Made by a program: the position numbers and the translations under genes
Part shown: piece after piece, positions 27,134-35,385 of the stretch
How the letters are laid out: each line of letters opens with the position of its first letter
Position numbering within the stretch: the stretch's first letter is position 1
Notes under the pieces: model-generated
The model's database searches: none
Seen by the model: the letters and a program-made list of their open reading frames with translations, nothing else
Told to the model about the DNA's origin: nothing
From: CAZBXE01 sp964496125
GTDB taxonomy: Bacteria > Chlamydiota > Chlamydiia > Chlamydiales > CAZBXE01
NCBI GenBank assembly: GCA_964496125.1
Contig: CAZBXE010000005.1
Coordinates: forward strand, 94,636-158,635
Reading direction: 5' to 3'
Length of the DNA stretch: 64,000 bases

Positions 27134-28609
27134 TTAAGGTAGATCTTGTAAAAAGTCAAGCATCAAGCGAACTCCTCGTCCTATGCCAAACTGAGGTTCA
27201 TAGCGTCTTTTATTTTCATTATAGGCATTGCCTGCAATATCGAAATGGGCCCAGGGTACGCCATGCACAAAATCTTCTAGAAACTTGGCTGCCGTAATTG
27301 CGCCGCCATTCTTTCCTCCTACATTCTTCATGTCAGCGATATCAGATTTCAGTAGGTCTCGCTGCTCTTTAAAAAGTGGCATTCTCCACACCCTCTCAAA
27401 GCTTTTGTCGCTTGCTTTCAAAAGAAGATCTGCTAGTTTGTCGTTATTGCAGAAAAGTCCAGAAGCTTCTGGACCTAAAGCAAGAGCAATGGTTCCCGTG
27501 AGTGTTGCAAAGTCAATCATACGTGTTGGCTTGAATTTATCGTAGGCGTAAGCAAGAGCGTCAGCTAAAATGAGTCTTCCTTCGGCATCCGTATTGCCAA
27601 TTTCTACCGTTTTACCGAGGTAGCTTGTATATACATCGCCAGGCTTGTAGCTTTTCCCTCCAATACAATTTTCGGTCGAAGGAACAACTATAGTCAAATT
27701 GACTGGTAACTTGAGCTTTGCTGTAGCATAAAGGGTTCCGAAAGCACAGGCGGCACCAGACATGTCATATTTCATTGTCTCCATCGATCCGGTGGGCTTT
27801 AAGTTAAGGCCTCCCGTGTCAAAAGTCACACCTTTTCCCACAAGGACTGTCAAGTCATTGCTCTTCGGATTGCCTTGGTACTCCATCACAATCAGGCGGG
27901 GTTCAAGCGCAGATCCACGGTTTACAGCCAGAAGAAGGCCCATTTGCTCTTTTTCTATCTGAACCTTATTTAAAACGGTTGCCTTGACCTGAGGTAGCTG
28001 CTTGGCAAGTTCTTTTGCAAGATCGCCTAAATATTCGGGTGTTACATCATCTGCATTGCCATTGACAAGATCTCTCGCAAGGTAGACACCCTCGCAAATC
28101 AAAGCGACATTTTTTGCAACTACAAGAGACTGTTTTGAGACGCCTACAAAGCAAACGCTCTCAAGAAGAACCGTCTTGTTATGCTCAAGTGTTTTTGCCT
28201 TCAGCTTCTCAAATACGTAATTTGGGAGCATGAGGCCTTCTGCAATTCCGCGTAGGGTTTCTTCCTCAGTTAAATGACTGGAGGAAGGCATGCACAAGGT
28301 AAGCTTGCGAATTTTTTTTGAATGAGCGTTGTAGACAAGAGGGGCTATGCTTCTTCGCAACCCCTCTACAGTAATCTCTTTTTCCTTTCCTAAACCAACA
28401 AGAGCAATTCGGGTCTCATGACTGAACTTCCCATAGAGAATGAGGATCTCCCCCTCTTTTCCTTTAAAATCTCCATCGTCGATTGGTTTTTGCAAGTGGG
28501 CTTCATACCCTTCGTGCTCTGTGGCAATCTTCCCGCCCTCCCAAAAGGGGAAAACGAGAATCTCTGAGTCCTTTCTCTCTGAAAGAGATGAAACGCTTGC
28601 AAATTTCAT
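27134..28609 (-). CDS. pepA: leucyl aminopeptidase (M17)
   Basis: Cytosolic manganese/zinc aminopeptidase. The 491 residues have an N-terminal macro-like regulatory domain and a C-terminal catalytic domain. Metal and catalytic residues lie in VGKGVTFDTGGLNLKPTGSM near residue 257 and in NTDAEGRLILADALAYA near residue 338, the M17 signature. The PWAHFDIAGNAY segment near the end is also typical. It follows ssb with a 6 bp gap, the same order I recall in Chlamydia (CT044-CT045). Confidence 0.96.
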   Translation of the reverse strand: MKFASVSSLSERKDSEILVFPFWEGGKIATEHEGYEAHLQKPIDDGDFKGKEGEILILYGKFSHETRIALVGLGKEKEITVEGLRRSIAPLVYNAHSKKIRKLTLCMPSSSHLTEEETLRGIAEGLMLPNYVFEKLKAKTLEHNKTVLLESVCFVGVSKQSLVVAKNVALICEGVYLARDLVNGNADDVTPEYLGDLAKELAKQLPQVKATVLNKVQIEKEQMGLLLAVNRGSALEPRLIVMEYQGNPKSNDLTVLVGKGVTFDTGGLNLKPTGSMETMKYDMSGAACAFGTLYATAKLKLPVNLTIVVPSTENCIGGKSYKPGDVYTSYLGKTVEIGNTDAEGRLILADALAYAYDKFKPTRMIDFATLTGTIALALGPEASGLFCNNDKLADLLLKASDKSFERVWRMPLFKEQRDLLKSDIADMKNVGGKNGGAITAAKFLEDFVHGVPWAHFDIAGNAYNENKRRYEPQFGIGRGVRLMLDFLQDLP

Positions 28610-28615
28610 GATAGC

Positions 28616-29050
28616 TTAGAAGGGAATCTCTTCCTCGTGCAAATCCATTTCCATCGAAAGAGCTGCGCCTGAATTTGCCCCATAAGAGGTTCCGGCAGAC
28701 TCATCGCTGTTGCCTTCCTGGTTTTGAGTTCTGTCTGAGCGTCCAAACGGGCTGAATCTAATGATCTCAGCTGTGATCTCGAGAGAAACTCTAGGATTGC
28801 CTTCGCGATCGTTGTAAATCGTTGGTGGAGCGAGTTCGCCAACAACAATGACCGCAGATCCCTTTTTCAGATAAGGCAGCATCTTGTCGAAACGGTCTCC
28901 CCAGATGGTCACACGGTACCAAACTGTCGTATCCTTACCGCCTCTGCGAACATTTGTCGCCACGCGAAATGTCGACACTTTTTGCCCTTTCGGAACAACT
29001 CTTGTTTCTACTTCGTCACCTAGGTGACCTGCGATCTCAATCAAATTCAT
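28616..29050 (-). CDS. ssb: single-stranded DNA-binding protein
   Basis: The 144 residues have an N-terminal OB fold (NLIEIAGHLGDEVE, then VWYRVTIWGDRF and GSAVIVVGEL) and a flexible Ser/Asn/Gly-rich linker. The acidic tip ends EEEIPF, the expected docking site for replication and repair partners (canonical form DDDIPF). The start is fixed by the MNLIEIAGHL N-terminus. It stands between the type III chaperone gene (59 bp gap) and pepA. Confidence 0.95.
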   Translation of the reverse strand: MNLIEIAGHLGDEVETRVVPKGQKVSTFRVATNVRRGGKDTTVWYRVTIWGDRFDKMLPYLKKGSAVIVVGELAPPTIYNDREGNPRVSLEITAEIIRFSPFGRSDRTQNQEGNSDESAGTSYGANSGAALSMEMDLHEEEIPF

Positions 29051-29109
29051 AAGCTATTCCACAAAAAATGGTGTTGCGATTAAAAAGAAAAGTCAAACAC
29101 GCTTAAAGA

Positions 29110-29628
29110 TTAAGCGCGAATGCCCATCGGACCGCCTGGCCCACCAGGACCGCCGCCCATTTGTTGCTGTGGTCTTGCGACTGGTGCTAGGTCTTTAGCG
29201 TCAGGCGTTCTCCCTTCTGCTAAGTCTGCACAGATCCTTCTCCATTTTTCCACTGTCTCTACATACAGAGGCGCAAACGCACGCAGAGCTGATGGAACCG
29301 CATGCTCCATATCAATTGTGCAATGCATCAGGATAAGCTCTTCTTTCACAGCAACCCCAACACCACCGCCTGCCATCTGACCGCCGAGCATGGAGCCTTC
29401 TAACAGCTTTTCATAGAGCTTTAGTTTGTTTTTATCATCTTTTGGAAGGCCATCGAGAAGAGGCGAATACAGGTAAAGACGCTTAGAGTTTGGTTCATAG
29501 GTTAAGTGAAGAGAAAACTCATCATCGATCCCAAGGATACACGTGTTGTTTTCGTCGAATTCAAGGCCCTCAAGTCCGAGTTCTTTACCGAACTCTTTAA
29601 GGTTTTCCTTGGCGTTTTCAAAGGACAT
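29110..29628 (-). CDS. Slc1-type type III secretion chaperone (CesT family)
   Basis: The 172 residues look like the CT043/Slc1 chaperone of Chlamydia: a short acidic class I chaperone with helix FENAKENLKEFGKELGLEGL, a beta-sheet core (CILGIDDEFSLHLTYEPNSKRLYLYSPL) and helix LYEKLLEGSMLGGQMAGGGVGVAV. The class dimerises and keeps effectors such as Tarp secretion-ready. The position next to ssb-pepA matches the Chlamydia order. The ATG has AGGAGG at good spacing. Residues 150-172 form a Gly/Pro/Gln/Met-rich tail that I would not expect in Slc1 (see findings). Upstream it has its own promoter at 29749-29777. Confidence 0.85.
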   Translation of the reverse strand: MSFENAKENLKEFGKELGLEGLEFDENNTCILGIDDEFSLHLTYEPNSKRLYLYSPLLDGLPKDDKNKLKLYEKLLEGSMLGGQMAGGGVGVAVKEELILMHCTIDMEHAVPSALRAFAPLYVETVEKWRRICADLAEGRTPDAKDLAPVARPQQQMGGGPGGPGGPMGIRA

Positions 29629-29748
29629 TCTTACCTCCTGGAATGTTTATCCGTCCACAATTTATCACTAACAGTCATCTTAAATGGTTTAATTTTAGTT
29701 TACAACTAGATTTTCACCATCCCCTATAGCTATGGGTTTCTTACCATC

Positions 29749-29777
29749 ATTATACCTCCAACTTCAAATGATGACCA
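29749..29777 (-). promoter_or_regulatory. sigma70-type promoter upstream of the type III chaperone gene
   Basis: On the minus strand, TGGTCA (29777-29772), a 17 bp spacer and a perfect TATAAT (29754-29749). Initiation near 29742 would leave a leader of about 114 nt. The palindrome CCCATAGCTATAGGGG lies in this leader. Confidence 0.5.
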
Positions 29778-29805
29778 TTAAAAAAACCTTTAGTCACAAC
29801 TCCTT

Positions 29806-30831
29806 CTATATGATGAGCATAGCATCGCCATAAGAGTAAAATCGAAATTGCTCCTTAATAGCCCTGCGGTACGCTTGCTTCATCAAATCATGCCCGGCAA
29901 ATGCAGAAACTAGCATAAGTAGAGAAGAGCCCGGTAGGTGAAAATTAGTAAGAAGAGCTTCAACATAGCGGAATTCGTAGCCTGGATAGATAAAAATATC
30001 TGTTGTAAATTGTGCCGGTTGAATTTTTCCAAATCTCTGCATGGCGGATTCTAGCGCCCTGCAGCAGGTTGTCCCGACACAGATCTGCCGCCCACCTTTC
30101 TTTCCAGCAGTAATTCCACGGGCAGCTTCCTCGCTGATCATGACATGTTCTTCATGCATCCTGTGCCCACGGATATCCTCGCTAGAAACTGGCTTAAATG
30201 TCCCCATGCCTACATGGAGTGTGAGCATCTGGATGTCCACTCCTTTACCCTGTAAGCTGGCAAGCAGCTCTTTTGTAAAGTGTAAGCCTGCCGTTGGAGC
30301 TGCGATCGCTCCCCTCTTCTTTGCATAAACTGTCTGATAATTTTCTGCGTCGGTTTCTTCAGCTTCGCGTTGCATGTAAGGTGGAATCGGCAACTTTCCA
30401 TAACGGTCCACGAGCGCTGCAAAATCCCCATGAAAGTGAAATTTAACGCGTTTTTCACCCCCAGGAAGTGTATCTACCACCTCGCAGGCAAAGTCTTCTG
30501 CAAAGTGGATTTTTGCCCCCTTTTGAAGTCGTCTACCTGGTTTTGCCAAAACTTCCCAAACAAAATCATGCACCGGTCTAAGCAGGAGAATTTCAGCATG
30601 ACCTCCTGTCTCTTTTTTGCCCACAAGTCTCGATGGGAAAACCTGCGTGTCATTCAGGATAAGGCTGTCTCCGTTCTTTAACAGGTTCTTTAGTTCAAAA
30701 AAGGGAATCTCAGAAATTAGGCCGTTTTTTCGCTCAACAATCATAAGTCGTGAGTGATCCCTAGGCTCTACTGGAAACTTAGCAATCTGCTCTGGGGGGA
30801 GCTCGTAGTAGTAATCAGAAAGGTTATACAT
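29806..30831 (-). CDS. queA: S-adenosylmethionine:tRNA ribosyltransferase-isomerase
   Basis: Transfers the ribosyl moiety of AdoMet to preQ1 in tRNA on the way to queuosine. The 341 residues carry the family signatures DYYYELPPEQIAKFPVEPRD at the N-terminus, LILNDTQVFPSRL near residue 56, AAPTAGLHFTKELL near residue 177, LHVGMGTFKPV near 205, and TNFHLPGSSLLMLVSAFAG near 289. It lies between the SpoIID-like gene and the chaperone. An intrinsic terminator sits only about 14 bp before its ATG. Confidence 0.96.
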   Translation of the reverse strand: MYNLSDYYYELPPEQIAKFPVEPRDHSRLMIVERKNGLISEIPFFELKNLLKNGDSLILNDTQVFPSRLVGKKETGGHAEILLLRPVHDFVWEVLAKPGRRLQKGAKIHFAEDFACEVVDTLPGGEKRVKFHFHGDFAALVDRYGKLPIPPYMQREAEETDAENYQTVYAKKRGAIAAPTAGLHFTKELLASLQGKGVDIQMLTLHVGMGTFKPVSSEDIRGHRMHEEHVMISEEAARGITAGKKGGRQICVGTTCCRALESAMQRFGKIQPAQFTTDIFIYPGYEFRYVEALLTNFHLPGSSLLMLVSAFAGHDLMKQAYRRAIKEQFRFYSYGDAMLII

Positions 30832-30845
30832 AGTAAGAGAGAGAC

Positions 30846-30875
30846 AAAAAAGGGGGTGCTCACGCCCCCTTTTTG
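30846..30875 (-). terminator. intrinsic terminator of the ruvB-SpoIID transcript
   Basis: On the minus strand, AAAAAGGGGG-cgtgagca-CCCCCTTTTTT: a long G/C-cored stem with an A/T base and T-run, about 20 bp after the SpoIID-like stop. Because it ends only about 14 bp before the queA ATG, it could also act as an attenuator for queA. Confidence 0.75.
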
Positions 30876-30896
30876 GGATTCATAAACGAGTAAGCG

Positions 30897-31814
30897 TTAC
30901 CTAGTCAAAGGTCGGTCTGTTGCTACTCGTCCTTTAGCTACGCTCCGTGCTACATTCTCGACAGTAGGATATCCTAGCTCAATCGTTGACTTAGGAAATG
31001 CTTTTGCTAAGATTCGAGCTGCGTTGAGCCCTTCTTGTGCCATCTTTTCAGCCTCATCGATAGATAACGCCTGTGAAACAGCCTCCTCTGCTTCCAGGTC
31101 TCCCTGGAAGAAAACTGGGGCTTGGAAAGGGGTGATCTGCGCCTCATAAATCCCTGTAAGACTCATGACCATGTACTGCGTTGCAGCAACAGCTCCTGCT
31201 ACTGAGTCATTTCTCTTACTTGTTGCTACGCCTTGATACCCCACCTGTGCTGCATCCACTTGCCAGTAGGGATTCTGTGTATTTTTAGCTTTGAAATACG
31301 CATTCGTTCTGTAGGCAATAGCAACTGCAGCGAGCGTCTCTGGCGAGTAGGGGCGAGCGCAGCGACAATTCATAACGGATGTCACAAATTCCTCGATATC
31401 AACTTCGTTTACGATACTGATCGCACCGCCGATATCGTAAACATAGATCACACCTTTATACTCGGTTCCATCCACAAGGGTTACCGTACTTGCATCGTCT
31501 GGAACAATTTTAAGCTGGTAAACTCCAGGAAACTCTTCTCCCCAACGCAGCCCGCCAAGCATTGATTCAATAGGCAACGATTTGCCGATAAATCGTGTTC
31601 CAATACGGTAATTCTTGTAGGGATCGTACAGCGTGTATCGGCCCGCTACCTCAAGATTAGCGTAATCCAAGTCGTGTCCGAGCAAGACTTTAATGGTTGG
31701 CGTATTTTTCTTTGCACCGCCACCAAACAGACTCGTCACGGTATCCCAAATTGTAGCTTCTGCGCAGCTCATAGCTCCCATTGCGAGGAGTAGAGTTAAG
31801 GCAATTTTTTTCAT
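30897..31814 (-). CDS. SpoIID-like exported protein
   Basis: The 305 residues start with a signal peptide (MKKIALTLLLAMGAMSCAEA). The SpoIID/LytB-type domain is centred on VDIEEFVTSV (about 138-147), YSPETLAAVAIAYRTNAY and the Q-V-G-Y-Q-G motif near residue 192. SpoIID proteins cut peptidoglycan glycan strands lacking stem peptides, and chlamydial members are linked to division-septum peptidoglycan. The position where family members carry the catalytic Glu (usually 'VVAAEMP') is Arg151 here, in VMNCRCARP. This is either a lost residue or a diverged active site. Its ATG overlaps the ruvB stop by 4 bp, so translation is coupled. Confidence 0.82.
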   Translation of the reverse strand: MKKIALTLLLAMGAMSCAEATIWDTVTSLFGGGAKKNTPTIKVLLGHDLDYANLEVAGRYTLYDPYKNYRIGTRFIGKSLPIESMLGGLRWGEEFPGVYQLKIVPDDASTVTLVDGTEYKGVIYVYDIGGAISIVNEVDIEEFVTSVMNCRCARPYSPETLAAVAIAYRTNAYFKAKNTQNPYWQVDAAQVGYQGVATSKRNDSVAGAVAATQYMVMSLTGIYEAQITPFQAPVFFQGDLEAEEAVSQALSIDEAEKMAQEGLNAARILAKAFPKSTIELGYPTVENVARSVAKGRVATDRPLTR

Positions 31815-32818
31815 GGTTCAATAACTCCTTCTTGTTTTCCTAAGTGCTCATAGGCTAAGTGGGTTGCCACCCTCCCTCTGGGGGTACGCTTCAAATAGCC
31901 TTTCATGATCAAATAGGGTTCATGTACTTCTTCAAGAGTGGTAGCTTCCTCACCGACGGCAATAGCAATTGTTTCCAATCCTACAGGTCCACCGTTGTAG
32001 TGCTCCACGATTACTTCTAAAATCTTTCTATCCATTTCATCTAGGCCTTCTCGATCTATCGAAAGCATTTCAAGTGCCTGATGAACAACGTCTGCGTCTA
32101 CTTTGCCTATTTTTTTTGTTTCTGCAAAATCTCTTACCCAGCGCAGCAAGTTGTTAGCTATTCTTGGGGTTCCTCGTGATCTTTTTCCAATCTCGAGAGC
32201 ACCACTTTTATCTATCTCCACATTTAAAATCCGGCCACTGCGCACAACAATCTCTTGTAAGACTTTTGGCTCGTAATAATCGAGCCTCGTTGTAAATCCA
32301 AACCTCGACCGTAGCGGACTTGACAAAAGCCCAAGGCGTGTTGTTGCCCCCACGAGGGTAAAAGGTTTCAAATTCACTTTCACCGAACGAGCCGAAGGAC
32401 CACTATCGATCATAAGATCCAAAGAAAAATCCTCCATTGCTGGATAAAGGTATTCTTCCACGTTTCTTTGCAAACGGTGCACTTCATCGATAAAGAGAAT
32501 ATCCCCTTCCTGCAAATTTGTCAGCACTCCAGCCAAATCGCCTGCTTTTTCAAGCACGGGACCTGAAGTGACAATAAGGTTTGTCCCCATGGCTCTTGCT
32601 AAAATGTTCGCCAAAGTTGTTTTTCCAAGTCCCGGAGGCCCGCTAAAGAGACAATGGGAAAGGGGTTCACTACGTGTTTTTGCGGCTGTAATGATAATAT
32701 CCAAACGTGTGCGCACGGCCTCTTGGCCCGAAAAGTCGGAAAGGGATTGTGGTCTTAGGGGTACTTCAAAGCGAACATCTTGTTGGATGAGCGATGATTC
32801 AATGAATTCATTTGTCAT
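31811..32818 (-). CDS. ruvB: Holliday junction branch migration helicase subunit
   Basis: AAA+ motor of the RuvAB complex. The 335 residues start with RPQSLSDFSGQ and continue with the Walker A GPPGLGKTTLAN near residue 59. The Walker B is LFIDEVHR near residue 108, sensor 1 is LVGATTR and the arginine-finger region is SPLRSRFGF. The C-terminal winged helix has GGPVGLETIA and YLKRTPRGR. Its stop overlaps the start of the SpoIID-like gene. It is the first gene of this minus-strand unit; the 443 bp upstream gap holds repeat copy C and a plus-strand promoter. Confidence 0.96.
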   Translation of the reverse strand: MTNEFIESSLIQQDVRFEVPLRPQSLSDFSGQEAVRTRLDIIITAAKTRSEPLSHCLFSGPPGLGKTTLANILARAMGTNLIVTSGPVLEKAGDLAGVLTNLQEGDILFIDEVHRLQRNVEEYLYPAMEDFSLDLMIDSGPSARSVKVNLKPFTLVGATTRLGLLSSPLRSRFGFTTRLDYYEPKVLQEIVVRSGRILNVEIDKSGALEIGKRSRGTPRIANNLLRWVRDFAETKKIGKVDADVVHQALEMLSIDREGLDEMDRKILEVIVEHYNGGPVGLETIAIAVGEEATTLEEVHEPYLIMKGYLKRTPRGRVATHLAYEHLGKQEGVIEP

Positions 32819-32966
32819 ACGTATGTAGAAAACTTATAACAGATCGTTCTTTAATTCACAATGCCATCGAATTGGCCTCCAGGTGCTCGCGGAAGTAATT
32901 ATTTGAAGGGACTCATGTCAGGATCTTAAGGGTAAAAAAACCAGTAAAAATACCCCTCCCCAATAA

Positions 32967-33028
32967 ACGGGCAAAAATTGAAAGCCTGAAGGGCGCAGGC
33001 AGAAACCGACTTTTCAGTTTTTTTGGGT
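32967..33028 (+). repeat. dispersed inverted-repeat element, copy C (right half only)
   Basis: It matches the right part of copy A: ACGGGCAAAAATTGAAAG, GCGCAGGCAGAAAC and ACTTTTCAGT against CCGGCACAAATTGAGG, ACGCAGGCAGAAAC and ACTTTCCAGT. The terminal TTTGTGTATA has decayed to TTTGGGTGCA. The left half and the central hairpin are gone. Just after it, GGGTGC...GCACCC (33024-33058) forms another stem. The rest of the 32819-33261 gap holds only the promoter for the three-gene operon. Confidence 0.55.
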
Positions 33029-33177
33029 GCAAAGGTTTTTTCACAAATCCTGCACCCCCTTGATTTCTTAAAAGAGGGCTTTTTTAGTCTTTTTATCTTC
33101 TTTTGCACCTCAAGCCGAAGGCGGAAGGAGCAAGCCCGCAAATAGAGAGAAAAAGTTTAAAAAAATTAACATATAAC

Positions 33178-33207
33178 TTGACATATAATTTTGTTTTGAG
33201 GTAAACT
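33178..33207 (+). promoter_or_regulatory. sigma70-type promoter of the three-gene translocon-like operon
   Basis: Perfect TTGACA (33178-33183), an 18 bp spacer and TAAACT (33202-33207) in a strongly A/T-rich stretch. A near-palindrome AACACA-ac-TGTGTT lies in the early transcribed region near 33222-33235 and could be an operator. The leader is about 48 nt to the ATG at 33262. Confidence 0.6.
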
Positions 33208-33261
33208 TTAATCTAATCTTAACACAACTGTGTTTTAATCCATTACTAACGAGGCACTAAA

Positions 33262-34383
33262 ATGGCACAGTCCAATGCAGACCCAGTAATCCATGCGGCA
33301 GGAACCGAACAAACTACCCTTCTGCCGACAGCTCTCGACTATAAAGACAAAAGCCTACAATCGATCGCCCTGATGTGGATGGATCACGTAGGAGACTCTA
33401 TTCGGACAAAGACACAAGACACCTTCAAAAACCTCCGTATCAGGCAAGAGCACGTCCGTCAACTCCACGAAATCTTGAAGGCTGTCAACATGGCTAAATC
33501 TGCCGATGGCTCCCTCGATCTTAGCAAATCGCCAGCTCTTGCAAAGGCTCTTGCAGAGTTGTATAACGACAAAACACGTCCCCATGGAAAAAAGATCGGC
33601 CTTAAAACAGAAATTGGTGTTGCAACAGGCGCCTATTCCATCTGGGACTACCTCCCCTTAAACAGTGGAACTAAGCACGTCGGTGAGTTACCTGCAAAAA
33701 CTGCAAACTCCATGCGCGAAAAGGTAGCTGATTTACTTTCAAAAGCAGACCCCAAAATCCTAAGCCTGGTGCAAAAAGAAGCCTCTTCCGAAGCACAAAA
33801 CGAAAAACCTACTGAAGGACTAGTCAAATTGCTGAGACAACTCAGAGGCGAAAGACCAATAGCTGGAGAAGGTTTAACAATCCGCAAAGACTCAAGTTTA
33901 GAAAAGATCACAGAAAAGCTGAAAACTCTAGGGGTTGCCGACGAACTTGGACTTGAGGAAGGAAGGACCTACACAAAGCAAGAAACAGAATCCCTCTTCA
34001 CCAAAACAACAGAACTTTTAGAAAAAGCAGAAAAAGTCGCGGTTCTTGAAAAAATTAACAACGAACTTGGTGATGAAAAACCAAATTATGATATAAAACC
34101 GGGATCCTTACTTGGAGACCTGCTTTTTGAAGCAGGAGTCAGAGGGCTTGCTGAAGATCTTAAAATTGTGATGCCGATGCTCTACCAAGCTCCCGAAGCG
34201 GACAGGATGGTAGAGAATCTCCGGATGACAGCAGACGCATTTAACGTACAGAACGACCTTGATATGCAGGAAGTAGGTAAATTGAACAACGAAAGACACG
34301 AACTTTATCAAGTCTCCCGGATGATCTTTAAAACTATTCATGAAGCCATTACCGGCATGGCAAGAAGCGTATCAGGTAGATAA
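33262..34383 (+). CDS. hydrophilic helical protein, candidate type III needle-tip-like protein
   Basis: Not firmly assigned. The 373 residues have no signal peptide and no membrane segment, are almost wholly helical, and have a polar Ser/Asn/Ala-rich N-terminus of the kind type III substrates show. A compact Gly-containing middle (about 90-150) lies between helices. The C-terminal 55 residues form a long amphipathic helix with heptad spacing (AFNVQNDLDMQEVGKLNNER onward), as in the coiled coil that closes LcrV/IpaD-type tip proteins. It is followed after 12 bp by a protein with two hydrophobic blocks and then one with a single block. That is the tip-YopB-YopD order minus a chaperone. GAGG precedes the ATG. 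The tip assignment is inference. Confidence 0.85.
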   Translation: MAQSNADPVIHAAGTEQTTLLPTALDYKDKSLQSIALMWMDHVGDSIRTKTQDTFKNLRIRQEHVRQLHEILKAVNMAKSADGSLDLSKSPALAKALAELYNDKTRPHGKKIGLKTEIGVATGAYSIWDYLPLNSGTKHVGELPAKTANSMREKVADLLSKADPKILSLVQKEASSEAQNEKPTEGLVKLLRQLRGERPIAGEGLTIRKDSSLEKITEKLKTLGVADELGLEEGRTYTKQETESLFTKTTELLEKAEKVAVLEKINNELGDEKPNYDIKPGSLLGDLLFEAGVRGLAEDLKIVMPMLYQAPEADRMVENLRMTADAFNVQNDLDMQEVGKLNNERHELYQVSRMIFKTIHEAITGMARSVSGR

Positions 34384-34395
34384 AGGAGAAGATTT

Positions 34396-35373
34396 ATGAC
34401 TAAAAGTGCAACAGATCTCATTCTCAACGAAATTAAACATCTCTCTCCACTGCAGGCGCAAGAGGATAGCAAGAAAGCGATCACACCCGCTTCCTACCAA
34501 AACTTTTGGACGGGAAGTTCTGTTTCCAGCCTCTGGAGACGAGAAACCCCTGAAAAAGTAGAGGCTCTTTCTGCGGCACAGCAGGAAAAAATTGATAAAC
34601 ATCTCCAAAAATCCGCTGAAATTTGCGAGCAGATTGAGAAGATTCTCGAAAAATTTGCAAGGGATGAGAAAATTAGCGATCTTGACACCTTTTTGCAAGA
34701 GGTCATGATGGAACAGATCGAAGGTCGAAAAGCACAAGCAAGTCTAGCTAAAGACACAATCTCCGAGAGCACGCAAAAGCTTCTTAGCTTAAGAAGGCTG
34801 AAGAAAAACGAACTCGAAAGGCTTCTAGAGCAGTCGTGGGTGAAAAATTGGACAAAAGGGCATGACGTATTGAAGCTTGTTTCTTATCTCGGAGTTTATA
34901 TGAGCCCAACCCCTCTGAACGTGGTTCTCGCCGCTTGCCTGATTGGGCAAAAATTTGAAGAGTGGCAAAGAGGTCCTGGACAACAACCCAAATGGAGAGA
35001 GTCGCTAAAAACAGGTCTTGATATAATGCCGATTGTCTTGCTTACGGGAAGCCTTGGAATTTTGCTCACGACAGGGGGAGCAGGAGCTTTTTTTGCCGAC
35101 ATTGGTGACAAGATCAAATCTAGCTTTTCTGCTCTTACTCAGTTTGGACAGGGTTTAACAGGTTTTGGAAAATACCAGGCAGAAAAAAACTACAACATAA
35201 CGCAAGGCGAAACGCTTCGCACCCAGCACCGCATTGAACAACAAACAGATAAACTAAAATCAAATCAGGGAGAGATCAGCGCTCTAGTTCCGCAAATTCA
35301 GCGATTCTTTAGATGGTTGCGAGAAAACGAAAGAAAGAAAGGCAATGCAATTTCCCAGATTTTTGCAAAATAA
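34396..35373 (+). CDS. protein with two hydrophobic blocks, candidate YopB/CopB-like translocator
   Basis: Function not established. The 325 residues comprise a polar N-terminus, a coiled-coil region (about 54-150) and two hydrophobic segments (about 158-187 and 208-233) separated by a short polar hairpin. A second helical region at 270-320 closes it. There is no Sec signal. This coiled coil, two membrane segments, coiled coil plan is that of the major type III translocator (YopB, IpaB, CopB), although 325 residues is short for the class. The Shine-Dalgarno AAAGGAG is strong and well spaced. It lies 12 bp from the preceding gene and 12 bp from the next, so the operon is tight. Confidence 0.85.
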   Translation: MTKSATDLILNEIKHLSPLQAQEDSKKAITPASYQNFWTGSSVSSLWRRETPEKVEALSAAQQEKIDKHLQKSAEICEQIEKILEKFARDEKISDLDTFLQEVMMEQIEGRKAQASLAKDTISESTQKLLSLRRLKKNELERLLEQSWVKNWTKGHDVLKLVSYLGVYMSPTPLNVVLAACLIGQKFEEWQRGPGQQPKWRESLKTGLDIMPIVLLTGSLGILLTTGGAGAFFADIGDKIKSSFSALTQFGQGLTGFGKYQAEKNYNITQGETLRTQHRIEQQTDKLKSNQGEISALVPQIQRFFRWLRENERKKGNAISQIFAK

Positions 35374-35385
35374 AAGGAGAATATT

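Noticed and set aside
32926..33141. Minus-strand 71-codon open frame with a CRIC motif and many lysines
   Set aside because: It runs through repeat copy C and a hairpin, has no ribosome site or known motif, and its Lys/Phe richness follows from A/T runs.
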